Source of the DNA: Oscillibacter sp.
GTDB taxonomy: Bacteria > Bacillota > Clostridia > Oscillospirales > Oscillospiraceae
Direction: 5' to 3'
DNA: 64,000 bases
Assembly: GCA_022791135.1 (NCBI GenBank)
Contig: JAAVYM010000086.1
Coordinates: 19,661-83,660 of the forward strand
Part shown: positions 1 through 7,566 of the stretch, piece by piece
Layout of the letters: every line of letters begins with the position of its first letter
Numbering within the stretch: the first letter of the stretch is position 1
The notes under the pieces: generated by a model
Seen by the model: only the letters and a program-made list of their open reading frames with translations
Told to the model about the DNA's origin: nothing
Database searches by the model: none
Position numbers and translations under genes: made by a program

Positions 1-1
1 C

Positions 2-715
2 TATTGCGAGGACGACCGCTCCAACAGCGGCCTCACCGGCGGCGACGGCGGCCGGATGACCCGCTACGGCCGGGAGAGCGGCGACAACAGCCTCTGCGGC
101 GCCTTCTTCTCCGAGGTTATTGCCGGCGCGCTGCGCATGGGCGAGTGCAACGCGTGCATGAAGCGCATCGTGGCCGCCCCCACGGCGGGGGCCTGCGGCG
201 TACTGCCGGCGGTGCTGCTGCCGTGCAAGCGGCGCTTTGGCCTCAGCGACGAGGCGCTGGTCCAGGCCCTCTACATCGCCTCCGGCTTCGGCATGGTCAT
301 CGCCGAGCGGGCCTGCATCGCCGGGGCGGAGGGCGGCTGCCAGGCGGAGATTGGCTCCGCCGCCGCCATGGCGGCCCCGGCCCTGGTGTTCCTCCAGGGC
401 GGCACGCCGGAGCAGATGGCCCACGCCTGCGCCATGGCCATGAAAAACCTTCTGGGCCTGGTCTGCGATCCGGTGGGGGGTCTGGTGGAGGTCCCCTGCG
501 TGAAGCGCAATGTCATCGGCGCCATGGACGCCCTGTCCGCGGCCCAGATGGCCCTGGCAGGCATTGAGAGCCGGGTGCCCCCCGACCAGGTGCTGGACGC
601 CATGCGCCGGGTGGGCCAGTCCCTGCCCCCCAGTCTCCGGGAGACCGGCCGGGGCGGCCTGGCCGTCACGCCCTTCGGGCAGAAGTACAAGCCGGAGTCC
701 ATTGCGGGCGCGTAA
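2..715 (+). CDS. sdaAA: L-serine dehydratase, iron-sulfur type, alpha subunit (5' partial)
   Basis: Deaminates L-serine to pyruvate and ammonia with a [4Fe-4S] cluster. The frame is open from base 2, so the start lies outside the window; about 237 residues are visible. Family motifs seen are SGLTGGDG near the visible start, PTAGACG, GCQAEIGSAA and LVCDPVGG, where the cysteines are those expected to hold the cluster, and the usual C-terminal segment ending shortly after GRGGLAVTP. The stop is TAA at 713-715. The beta subunit, usually encoded just upstream, would be outside the window. The family assignment is firm; the two-subunit rather than single-chain form is inferred. Confidence 0.93.
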   Translation, partial: YCEDDRSNSGLTGGDGGRMTRYGRESGDNSLCGAFFSEVIAGALRMGECNACMKRIVAAPTAGACGVLPAVLLPCKRRFGLSDEALVQALYIASGFGMVIAERACIAGAEGGCQAEIGSAAAMAAPALVFLQGGTPEQMAHACAMAMKNLLGLVCDPVGGLVEVPCVKRNVIGAMDALSAAQMALAGIESRVPPDQVLDAMRRVGQSLPPSLRETGRGGLAVTPFGQKYKPESIAGA

Positions 716-719
716 AATT

Positions 720-962
720 CTAGGAAATCGCCAGCCCCTGCGCCCGCTGGCCCGCCATCAGGCGCAGTCCCAGCTGCAGCCCCACCGCGAAGGCCTCCGT
801 CCCCCACAGAAGCAGCAAGCTGTCCACGCGGTCCCGCAACCGCATCCGTTCTTCCGGGGCCGCGCGGGCAAGCAGCTCCTCCAGCAGTTCTTCGCTGTCT
901 TTCTCCGCACTCAGCAGCGGCAGGACGTAATGGTCATAGAGCCATTCGTAGGTTTCGTTCAT
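720..962 (-). CDS. Small acidic helical protein, DUF6809-like
   Basis: An 80-residue protein of unknown function, convergent with the serine dehydratase gene and ending 4 bp from its stop. The ATG at 962 has a strong ribosome site (AAGGAGGG) at good spacing, which supports a real gene on this strand. The sequence is charged and helical, with an N-terminal YEWLYDHYVLP segment, an acidic Glu/Leu-rich middle and a C-terminal hydrophobic helix ending LGLRLMAG. This pattern resembles the short Firmicute DUF6809 family; the assignment is from memory of the pattern and is tentative. No catalytic motif is visible. Confidence 0.6.
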   Translation of the reverse strand: MNETYEWLYDHYVLPLLSAEKDSEELLEELLARAAPEERMRLRDRVDSLLLLWGTEAFAVGLQLGLRLMAGQRAQGLAIS

Positions 963-1077
963 GGCGTTCCCTCCTTGAATCCTGATGGGTTCTATTATAC
1001 GAGAGTGTTTTCACGCACCCAATAGAAAGCATGAAAACCCTCATGTAATCTGTTACATTAAAATTGGAGGACTCATC

Positions 1078-1299
1078 GTGGAACACACCGAGCGCATCTT
1101 GCGCATCATGGAAGAACGTAAAATTACGGGATACAAACTAGCAAAGGTCACCGGCATTTCCGAGAGTTTGTTCAGCAAATGGCGGGAAACACCCTCATCG
1201 AAAGTGTCATCCGGGAACCCTGTTCTAATTGCAGACTATTTGGATTGCTCCGTGGATTATCTCCTTGGCCGGACGGAGCGTCCAGAAGTAAATAAATAG
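1078..1299 (+). CDS. Small Xre/Cro-type helix-turn-helix regulator
   Basis: A 73-residue DNA-binding protein made almost entirely of one HTH_3 domain: helix-turn-helix at about residues 13-35 (GYKLAKVTGISESLFSKW) followed by the common tail that ends in YLDCSVDYLLGRTE, typical of Clostridium repressors of this class. I chose the GTG at 1078 because GGAGG lies 8 bases upstream; the frame is open further upstream but has no ribosome site there. It sits 14 bp upstream of the topoisomerase gene and is possibly co-transcribed. Its target is unknown. Confidence 0.8.
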   Translation: MEHTERILRIMEERKITGYKLAKVTGISESLFSKWRETPSSKVSSGNPVLIADYLDCSVDYLLGRTERPEVNK

Positions 1300-1313
1300 C
1301 AAGAGGAAGCACT

Positions 1314-3566
1314 ATGCCAAAGAAGAAAACGCCTCAGGGCGGCAAGACGAAGGGCGCAAACCCCAATGTCCTGGGTCTTCATGCCGCCGTGGTGGAGCAG
1401 TCCATCACCGAGACCCTGGAGACCAATTTCATGCCCTACGCCATGTCGGTCATCCTCTCCCGGGCTATCCCGGAGATCGACGGCTTCAAGCCCGCCCACC
1501 GCAAGCTTCTCTACACCATGTACAAAATGGGCCTGCTCACCGGGGCCAGGACCAAGTCCGCCAACATCGTGGGCCAGACCATGCGCCTCAACCCCCACGG
1601 CGACGCCGCCATCTACGACACCATGGTCCGCCTCAGCCGGGGCTACGGCGCCCTGCTCACCCCCTTCGTGGACTCCAAGGGCAACTTCGGCAAGCACTTC
1701 TCCCGGGACATGTCCTGCGCCGCCCCCCGCTACACCGAGGCCAAGCTGACCCCCATCTGCCAGGAGCTGTTCCGGGACATTGACAGCGACACGGTGGACT
1801 TCGTGGACAACTACGACAACACCATGAAGGAACCCGCCCTGCTGCCCACTACCTTCCCGAACATCCTGGTTTCCGCCAACACCGGCATCGCCGTGGGCAT
1901 GGCCTCCCAGTTCTGCGGCTTCAACCTCAAGGAGGTCTGCGACACCACCGCCGCCTACCTGAAAAACCCGGGCTGCGATCTGATGGAAACCCTGCTGGCC
2001 CCGGACTTTCCCACCGGGGGGGAGCTGATCTGCGACCGGGACGCCCTCCGGGGCCTCTACGAGACCGGCCGGGGCAGCGTGAAGGTCCGGGCCAAGTGGC
2101 GCTTCGTCCGGGAGGAAAACCTCATTGAGATTACGGAGATTCCCTACTCCACCTCCACCGAGGCCATTTTGGACAAGGTGGCGGAGCTGATCAAGACCGG
2201 CAAGGCCAAGGAGATCGCCGACATGCGGGATGAGACGGACCTCTCCGGCCTTAAGCTCACCGTCGACCTCAAGCGGGGAGCGGACCCGGACAAGCTCATG
2301 GCCCGCCTCTTCCGTCAGACGCCCCTGGAGGACACCTTTTCCTGCAACTTCAACGTCCTCATCGCCGGGCAGCCCCGGGTCCTGGGGGTCCGGCAGATTC
2401 TGGAGGAGTGGACCGCCTGGCGCACGGAGTCCATCCGGCGGCGGGTGTTCTTCGTCCTGGGGAAGCGGAAGGAGAAGCTCCACCTCCTCAAGGGCCTCAA
2501 GCGCATTTTGCTGGACATCGACAAGGCCATTCGGATCATACGGGAGACCCGGGAGGAGGCCGAGGTGGTCCCCAACCTGATGATCGGCTTTGGCATCGAC
2601 CAGGTCCAGGCGGAGTTCGTGGCGGAGATCCGGCTCCGGAACATCAACCAGGAATACATTCTGAAACGGGTCCGGGAGACCGACGCCCTTCAGGAGGAGA
2701 TCGACGATCTGGAGGATATCCTGCAAGACCCCCGCCGGGTGAAGAAGATCCTCCTGGAGGAGCTGAAGGACACGGCGAAGAAGTACGGCGAACCCCGCCG
2801 CACCTCGATTGTCTATGCCCACGAGCTGCCCGACCCCGGCGAGGAGGAAGGGCCGGAGGAGTATCCCGTCCACGTCTTCCTCTCCAGGGAGGGCTACTTT
2901 AAGAAAATCACCCCCCAAAGCCTCCGCATGAGCGGCGCGCAAAAGTACAAGGAAGGGGACGGCCCCCGCCAGACCTTCGAGACCCACAGCAACGCCGAGG
3001 TCATGTTCTTCACCGACCGGTGTCAAGTCTACAAGACCCGCCTCGGCGAGTTTGACGACGCCAAGGCCAGCGTCCTGGGGGACTACCTGCCGGCAAAGCT
3101 GGGCATGGATGCCGGGGAGGGTGTCATCTTTATGGTCCTCCCGGAGGATTATTCCGGCGGCCTTGTTTTCTTCTTCGAAAACGGCAAGGCTGCACGGGTG
3201 GAACTCAAGGCGTACCAGACTTCCTCCAACCGGCGCAAGCTCACCGGGGCCTATTCCGACAAGTCGCCCCTTCGGGCTATCCTCCGGGTGGACCAGGAGC
3301 GGGAGCTGGCGGTTTACTCCACGGAACCTCGCTGCCTGATCTTTCACACCGCCCTGCTCGCGCCCAAGACCACCCGCTCCACTCAGGGCGTGGCGGTGAT
3401 GACCCTGAAGCCCAAGTACCATCTGGACGCGGTCCGTCCCCTGGAGGAGACCGCCATTGCCCAGCAAAGCCGCTACCGGGTCCGGGCGCTTCCCGCGGTG
3501 GGGGCGCTGCTGCGGCAGGAGGACACCGAGGAGCGGCAGCTGGGATTGCTGGACGGAGAACCTTGA
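1314..3566 (+). CDS. parC: Type IIA DNA topoisomerase subunit A, ParC-like
   Basis: A 750-residue breakage-reunion subunit that cuts and passes duplex DNA together with an ATPase subunit. The winged-helix/tower domain covers about 30-480, with the active-site tyrosine Y140 in APRYTEAKL, followed by a beta-pinwheel C-terminal domain. It lacks a GyrA-box (the QRRGGKG-type motif), unlike the true GyrA at 48-50 kb, so it is called ParC-like. The residue matching E. coli GyrA Ser83 is Ala98 (HGDAAIYD), with Asp102 kept at the 87 position. No ParE/GyrB-like partner lies next to it, although paired loci are usual. The start is ATG with GAGG upstream. Confidence 0.85.
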   Translation: MPKKKTPQGGKTKGANPNVLGLHAAVVEQSITETLETNFMPYAMSVILSRAIPEIDGFKPAHRKLLYTMYKMGLLTGARTKSANIVGQTMRLNPHGDAAIYDTMVRLSRGYGALLTPFVDSKGNFGKHFSRDMSCAAPRYTEAKLTPICQELFRDIDSDTVDFVDNYDNTMKEPALLPTTFPNILVSANTGIAVGMASQFCGFNLKEVCDTTAAYLKNPGCDLMETLLAPDFPTGGELICDRDALRGLYETGRGSVKVRAKWRFVREENLIEITEIPYSTSTEAILDKVAELIKTGKAKEIADMRDETDLSGLKLTVDLKRGADPDKLMARLFRQTPLEDTFSCNFNVLIAGQPRVLGVRQILEEWTAWRTESIRRRVFFVLGKRKEKLHLLKGLKRILLDIDKAIRIIRETREEAEVVPNLMIGFGIDQVQAEFVAEIRLRNINQEYILKRVRETDALQEEIDDLEDILQDPRRVKKILLEELKDTAKKYGEPRRTSIVYAHELPDPGEEEGPEEYPVHVFLSREGYFKKITPQSLRMSGAQKYKEGDGPRQTFETHSNAEVMFFTDRCQVYKTRLGEFDDAKASVLGDYLPAKLGMDAGEGVIFMVLPEDYSGGLVFFFENGKAARVELKAYQTSSNRRKLTGAYSDKSPLRAILRVDQERELAVYSTEPRCLIFHTALLAPKTTRSTQGVAVMTLKPKYHLDAVRPLEETAIAQQSRYRVRALPAVGALLRQEDTEERQLGLLDGEP

Positions 3567-3586
3567 ATAAAAAGGAGAGAGGCGCA

Positions 3587-4183
3587 ATGACAAATTTTGA
3601 TACCGTCAAACGGAACCTGGAGGGTCGGGGCTATTCCGTTCGAGTCTTTTCCAGCGGGAAGGAGGCGGCGGATTATCTGGACGCCGCCCTGGAGGGAAAG
3701 GCCATCGGCTTTGGCGGCTCCGCCACGCTGGACGCCCTGGGCCTTTATGATCGTCTGGTCCGGCGGAACCGGGTCATCTGGCATTGGAAGCAGGACGCCG
3801 CTTCTGCCCGCCGGGAGGCGATGGGGACGGATGTGTATCTGACCTCCGTCAATGCCCTGGCAGAGACCGGGGAGCTGGTAAACATCGACGGCGCGGGCAA
3901 TCGGGCCGCTGCTACGCTGTTCGGGCATGAGAAGGTCTATTTTGTCATCGGCCGGAACAAGCTGGTTCCCACCTATGACCAAGCCGTCTGGCGGGCCAGG
4001 AACGTCGCCGCTCCCCAGCGCGCCCGGCAGCTGGGGAAGAAAACTCCCTGCGCGGTGAAGTGCGACCGCTGTTACGACTGCAAAAGCCCGGAGAGAATCT
4101 GCCGGGGTCTGGTGACTTTGTGGGGTCCCATGCTGGGCATGGAGGCCGAGGTGCTGCTGGTGGACGCGGAGCTGGGGCTGTGA
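3587..4183 (+). CDS. LUD-domain protein (LutC/YkgG-like)
   Basis: A 198-residue protein of the lactate-utilisation (LUD, formerly DUF162) fold. Seen are the N-terminal segment with FGGSATL, the conserved NALAETGELVNIDGAGNRAA stretch and a cysteine-rich C-terminal part (KCDRCYDCKSPERIC) that could bind metal. The ATG at 3587 follows AGGAGAGAGG. Single-domain LUD proteins of this kind are common in Clostridia without the LutA/B Fe-S partners, and none is seen here, so a role in lactate oxidation is not established. It begins 20 bp after the ParC-like gene and may be read through from it. Confidence 0.85.
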   Translation: MTNFDTVKRNLEGRGYSVRVFSSGKEAADYLDAALEGKAIGFGGSATLDALGLYDRLVRRNRVIWHWKQDAASARREAMGTDVYLTSVNALAETGELVNIDGAGNRAAATLFGHEKVYFVIGRNKLVPTYDQAVWRARNVAAPQRARQLGKKTPCAVKCDRCYDCKSPERICRGLVTLWGPMLGMEAEVLLVDAELGL

Positions 4184-4209
4184 GTCCCGTCTTGGGAAGG
4201 AGAGAAGAC

Positions 4210-4623
4210 ATGGAAAACCCGGCTTACAAAATCATCGACGGCTCGGAGGGCATGATCCTGCCGGAGGTCATGCGTCTTTTGAAGCAGACCTGCTGGGCCG
4301 CCGATCGCTCCCGGGAGCAGGTGGCTTCCTCTATGCGGAACTCCCGCTGCTACGGCGTGATCTGGAAGGAGGATCGGACTCTGGTGGGCTTTGCCCGGGT
4401 GATCTCCGATTTTTCCACCACCTATTATCTCTGCGACGTCGTCATCGATGCCACCCACCGGGGGCAGGGCCTTGGAACAGCGTTGGTCTCCTACATTGAG
4501 TCCCAGCCCATGTATCAGGGCCTCCGGGGAATGCTGATCACCCGGGATGCCCATGGGCTTTACGCGCCGTTTGGCTATGAGGTGCTGAATGATCGCTTTA
4601 TGGTCAAAGGGCTGAACTGTTAG
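4210..4623 (+). CDS. GNAT-family N-acetyltransferase
   Basis: A 137-residue acetyl-CoA-dependent N-acetyltransferase of unknown substrate. The acetyl-CoA pyrophosphate loop is visible as THRGQGLGTAL (about 83-93), preceded by the strand LCDVVID and followed by the typical C-terminal YAPFGYEVL. The start ATG at 4210 has a GGAGAG ribosome site, and the gene begins 26 bp after the LUD gene, suggesting one transcript. It resembles the small bacterial GNATs often annotated only at family level; nothing in the sequence gives the acceptor. Confidence 0.88.
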   Translation: MENPAYKIIDGSEGMILPEVMRLLKQTCWAADRSREQVASSMRNSRCYGVIWKEDRTLVGFARVISDFSTTYYLCDVVIDATHRGQGLGTALVSYIESQPMYQGLRGMLITRDAHGLYAPFGYEVLNDRFMVKGLNC

Positions 4624-4633
4624 GGGGCTTTGC

Positions 4634-5566
4634 ATGAAAGGGGGGTCGCCTGTGGGACGGAAAATCAGCGCTTTGCTGCTGGCACTGGGGCTGCTGGCGG
4701 GCTGCGCCCCGCTGCTGGAGCGGACCTACTCCACCGCCGAGCCTCACAGCAGCAAGTTCTGGGAGAGCGAGGCCGCCGGGACCCTCCGGGCAGAGACCCA
4801 TCAGGATGTGGTAAACGACCTGCTGCTGCTGATTGGCCAGCACCGGGAGACGGCGACCCTTCGGCTGTACAATTTTGACAGTGATCTCACCGTAGCGGAC
4901 ACTCTGGAACAGGCTACCACGGAGATTCAACAGGAGACCCCTATGGGCGCCTATGCTGTAGAGTATATTACGGCTTCCAGCCACGCCCAGCGGGGCTATT
5001 ACGAGGTTGCGGTCCGCATCAGCTACCGCCGGACTTTAGAGCAGCTTCAGGCAGTGGTAAACGCCACCAGCCCCGAGGCGGTTTACAGCCTCTTGGCGGA
5101 CGCCCTGGACGCCGGGAAGACCGAGCTGGCGGTCCGGATGGGCTACTGGGGTGAAGACGGCCAGGCCCGGGTGGCGGACGCCATGGCCCAGCTCCGGGAG
5201 GAGCGGGATCTGACGGAGTCTCCGGCCTGGGTGGTAAACTGCTATCCCAGCGGGGAGAATCCCGGCCTGGTGGAATTTCTTCTGGACCCGCCAGAGCTGC
5301 CGGAGATAATCGAGGGCAATGAGGAGTCCGGCGGCATCGTAGCAGAGAACTCGACTAAAGCTACGCCGGAAGGCGAGGCTGCTGTCCAGACGGAGGGAAA
5401 CGCTTCAGAGGACGGCGCTTTTGGAGGGGAGGCTGTTTTGCAAAATCCCGCCGTGCCGGAGCAGCTGCCAGAAAAACCTATAGGGGCGCCGGAAGAATCG
5501 CCGGGTGAATCGGACCAGCCGCCCCAGGAAGAACAATCGGAGAATTTTTTTGAGAAAGAGCCTTGA
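4634..5566 (+). CDS. Putative lipoprotein of unknown function
   Basis: A 310-residue secreted lipoprotein. There is a basic N-terminus, a hydrophobic run and the lipobox LLAGC with the lipidated cysteine at residue 24. Residues about 25-215 form an alpha/beta region without a motif I recognise. The last 90 residues are low-complexity and rich in Glu, Pro, Ser and Gly, probably a disordered tail. A GTG at 4652, with AAGGGGGG upstream, is an equally good start and gives an 18-residue signal peptide. The stop codon overlaps the -35 box of the following tRNA promoter. No homology-based function is offered. Confidence 0.75.
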   Translation: MKGGSPVGRKISALLLALGLLAGCAPLLERTYSTAEPHSSKFWESEAAGTLRAETHQDVVNDLLLLIGQHRETATLRLYNFDSDLTVADTLEQATTEIQQETPMGAYAVEYITASSHAQRGYYEVAVRISYRRTLEQLQAVVNATSPEAVYSLLADALDAGKTELAVRMGYWGEDGQARVADAMAQLREERDLTESPAWVVNCYPSGENPGLVEFLLDPPELPEIIEGNEESGGIVAENSTKATPEGEAAVQTEGNASEDGAFGGEAVLQNPAVPEQLPEKPIGAPEESPGESDQPPQEEQSENFFEKEP

Positions 5567-5591
5567 CAAGGGGGGAAAATTCTGCTAAAAT
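5563..5591 (+). promoter_or_regulatory. Sigma-A promoter of tRNA-Gly
   Basis: TTGACA (5563-5568), a 17-bp spacer and TAAAAT (5586-5591) place the start of transcription about 7 bp before the mature tRNA. The -35 box overlaps the TGA stop of the lipoprotein gene. Confidence 0.85.
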
Positions 5592-5604
5592 ACTTCTTGT
5601 CCTC

Positions 5605-5680
5605 GCGGGCATAGCTCATCTGGTAGAGCGCCACCTTGCCAAGGTGGAGGTAGCGAGTTCGAGCCTCGTTGCCCGCTCCA
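5605..5680 (+). tRNA. tRNA-Gly (anticodon GCC)
   Basis: A 76-nt cloverleaf. The acceptor stem GCGGGCA pairs with TGCCCGC, the D-arm is GCTCATCTGGTAGAGC, the anticodon loop TTGCCAA carries GCC at 5638-5640, the T-arm contains GTTCGAG, and CCA is encoded at 5678-5680. The discriminator base is T, as expected for glycine and consistent with the UGGA of the glyS T-box at 38.1 kb. Confidence 0.97.
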
Positions 5681-5684
5681 GCTC

Positions 5685-5748
5685 AGAAATTCCCATTACC
5701 GCTCCGTTTACGCCTTGCGGCGAAAACTGCGCGGTGATGGGAATTTCT
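5685..5748 (+). other. Long stem-loop downstream of tRNA-Gly
   Basis: Two 18-nt arms (5685-5702 and 5731-5748) pair fully apart from one G-T wobble, with a smaller CGCC/GGCG hairpin in the loop. There is no clean U-tract after it. It probably marks the 3' end of the tRNA transcript or protects it. Confidence 0.5.
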
Positions 5749-5810
5749 TCGCTTCCCCACCGCAAGCGCTCCGCTGGTTTGCGGCGGGGGCCCCTCTTTA
5801 AAATGTGGCA

Positions 5811-5849
5811 AAAGAGGTTCCGCCTTTTGGCGGAACCTCTTTGTTTTTT
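5811..5849 (+). terminator. Intrinsic terminator between tRNA-Gly and the aromatic operon
   Basis: A perfect 14-bp stem (5811-5824 with 5829-5842), a TTTT loop and a GTTTTTT tract on the plus strand. The minus strand has a weaker TTTT, so it can also end the convergent aromatic operon, whose last stop codon touches it. Confidence 0.85.
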
Positions 5850-7563
5850 AATCTTCTGCTAAAAGACGTAGGGCCTCCAGGTAACCTTCCAGGCCGTGGC
5901 CTCGAATCGTAGCTATGCAGGCGGAGCGAATATACGACACGTGCCGGAATTCCTCCCGGCTGTCTGGGTCGGAGACGTGGACCTCTACCGTGGGAATACC
6001 TACCGCTTTTACAGCGTCCAGCAACGCGATGCTGGTATGGGTATAGGCCGCCGGGTTGATGATGATGCCGGCTTCTTTGTTAAAATACGCCTGTTGGATT
6101 GCGTCGACTAAGGCTCCTTCGTGGTTGGACTGGAAAAAGGAAACCTCTACCCCCAGCCGCTCTGCCTCGGCGGAGATCATATCTTTCAGGTCCTTGTAGG
6201 TGGCCCTGCCGTAAATCTCTGGCTGGCGAATGCCCAGCATGTTCATGTTGGGTCCGTTGATAACCAGGAACGTCTTCCTTTTCCCCTCCACAAAATCCCT
6301 CCAGATGCGCCCGGCGGTTTCCTCCGGACTGTTTTCGTTTTCCATGCGCCGGTCTGACGCCGCGTCGTACAGCGGCCCCCGGACCCGCGCCATTTCTTCC
6401 AGTTTTCCCGCCTGGGACAGGGGCCGGCCCTCCGTAGGCAGGTCCTCCAACTTCCGCCGGAGTTGATACACCCAGCCCGTGCGGCGTATGGCCGCCCGGT
6501 TTTCCGACCAGAGGACGGCCCCGCCGCCCGTGGCAATGATCTGGCCACTTTTGGCACAGAACTCTGTTAAGAGTTCATGCTCCAGGGTCCGGAAGACCCC
6601 CTCACCCTCGCTGGCAAAAATCTCCGGAATGGACCTCCCGGCTCTGCGGGTGATCTCCTCATCCAAGTCCACGAAGGGTTTGCCGGATAACTCCGACAGC
6701 GCCTTGCCGACGGTGGTCTTGCCGCTCCCCGGCATTCCGACGAGAACGATGTTCGTCCTGTCCCGCCAAAGCTGGGCCGTTATTTTTTCCGTTTCCCCAT
6801 CGGAAATGGCCTTGTCAAAAAAAAGCTCCTCCGCTCGCTTCGCCTGGGCCACCAGCATGGACAGTCCTCCAGTATAGCGGATATGGCGTTCGCCCGGTTC
6901 ACTTGTTTCATAGCCAGGCATGCGCTGCCAATGGCCGATTTCCTCCGCCTGGAGCAGCAGGTTCGTCCGTCCTGGGTTGTAGATTACATCCACCACCGCA
7001 GAGACCTTTGGCAGGAGCCGCAGGTCTACCGGACTCCCTTCCAGCTTGGGCCACATGCCCACAGGGGTAGTATTGACGAGGATCTCGGCGTCGCTATGGC
7101 GGTCCGGAAGATTTTCGTAGTTATTCGCGCCTGTCCGGGAGACCACCACGACTTCCCGCGCCCCCTCCCGTCTCGCCGCCGCCTGTGCCGTCAGAGAGGC
7201 CCCACCGCTGCCCAGAATGACGGTCTTTTTCCCCGTCAGGGAAATTTTCGCCCGACGAAGCATGTAAAGGAAGCCGTCGATGTCCGTGTTGTAGCCGCAC
7301 AGCTTTCCATCCCGGCGGACCAACGTGTTCACGCTGCCGATGGCCGCCGCCGTTGGGTCAATCTCATCGCAAAATTTCATGACCTCACGCTTGTAGGGGA
7401 TGGTGACATTCAGCCCGCCGATATCCTCCCGGCGGAGGAAGCCCTCCAGCTCCTCCGGCTCCAGCTCTATCAGCCGGTAGCTCTCGCAGCCCAGGGCCTG
7501 ATGGATGGGAACGGACCAGCTGTGGCCCAAGGTCCGGCCCAGCAGACCATAAAGCTTTTCCAT
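5848..7563 (-). CDS. aroE/aroK/aroQ: Trifunctional shikimate enzyme: dehydrogenase + kinase + type II dehydroquinase
   Basis: One 571-residue chain with three complete domains. Residues 1-255 are shikimate dehydrogenase (AroE), with the catalytic lysine in NVTIPYK (K58), GYNTDIDGF and the NADP loop GSGGASLTA. Residues about 268-428 are shikimate kinase (AroK), with the P-loop GMPGSGKTT (276-284), VDLDEE (299-303) and TGGGAV. Residues about 431-571 are type II 3-dehydroquinate dehydratase (AroQ), with NGPNMNMLG, the catalytic Tyr in EIYG (Y451), NPAAYTHTS and VEVH. Together they perform pathway steps 3, 4 and 5. It is the last gene of the aromatic operon, 3 bp after pheA. The frame is continuous with no stop between domains. 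See the finding on this fusion. Confidence 0.95.
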   Translation of the reverse strand: MEKLYGLLGRTLGHSWSVPIHQALGCESYRLIELEPEELEGFLRREDIGGLNVTIPYKREVMKFCDEIDPTAAAIGSVNTLVRRDGKLCGYNTDIDGFLYMLRRAKISLTGKKTVILGSGGASLTAQAAARREGAREVVVVSRTGANNYENLPDRHSDAEILVNTTPVGMWPKLEGSPVDLRLLPKVSAVVDVIYNPGRTNLLLQAEEIGHWQRMPGYETSEPGERHIRYTGGLSMLVAQAKRAEELFFDKAISDGETEKITAQLWRDRTNIVLVGMPGSGKTTVGKALSELSGKPFVDLDEEITRRAGRSIPEIFASEGEGVFRTLEHELLTEFCAKSGQIIATGGGAVLWSENRAAIRRTGWVYQLRRKLEDLPTEGRPLSQAGKLEEMARVRGPLYDAASDRRMENENSPEETAGRIWRDFVEGKRKTFLVINGPNMNMLGIRQPEIYGRATYKDLKDMISAEAERLGVEVSFFQSNHEGALVDAIQQAYFNKEAGIIINPAAYTHTSIALLDAVKAVGIPTVEVHVSDPDSREEFRHVSYIRSACIATIRGHGLEGYLEALRLLAED

Positions 7564-7566
7564 AGC

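Noticed and set aside
1257..3593. A 778-codon open frame antisense to the ParC-like gene
   Set aside because: It mirrors the codon-position bias of the GC-rich gene on the other strand, has low-complexity Gly/Leu/Val content and no ribosome site or motif.
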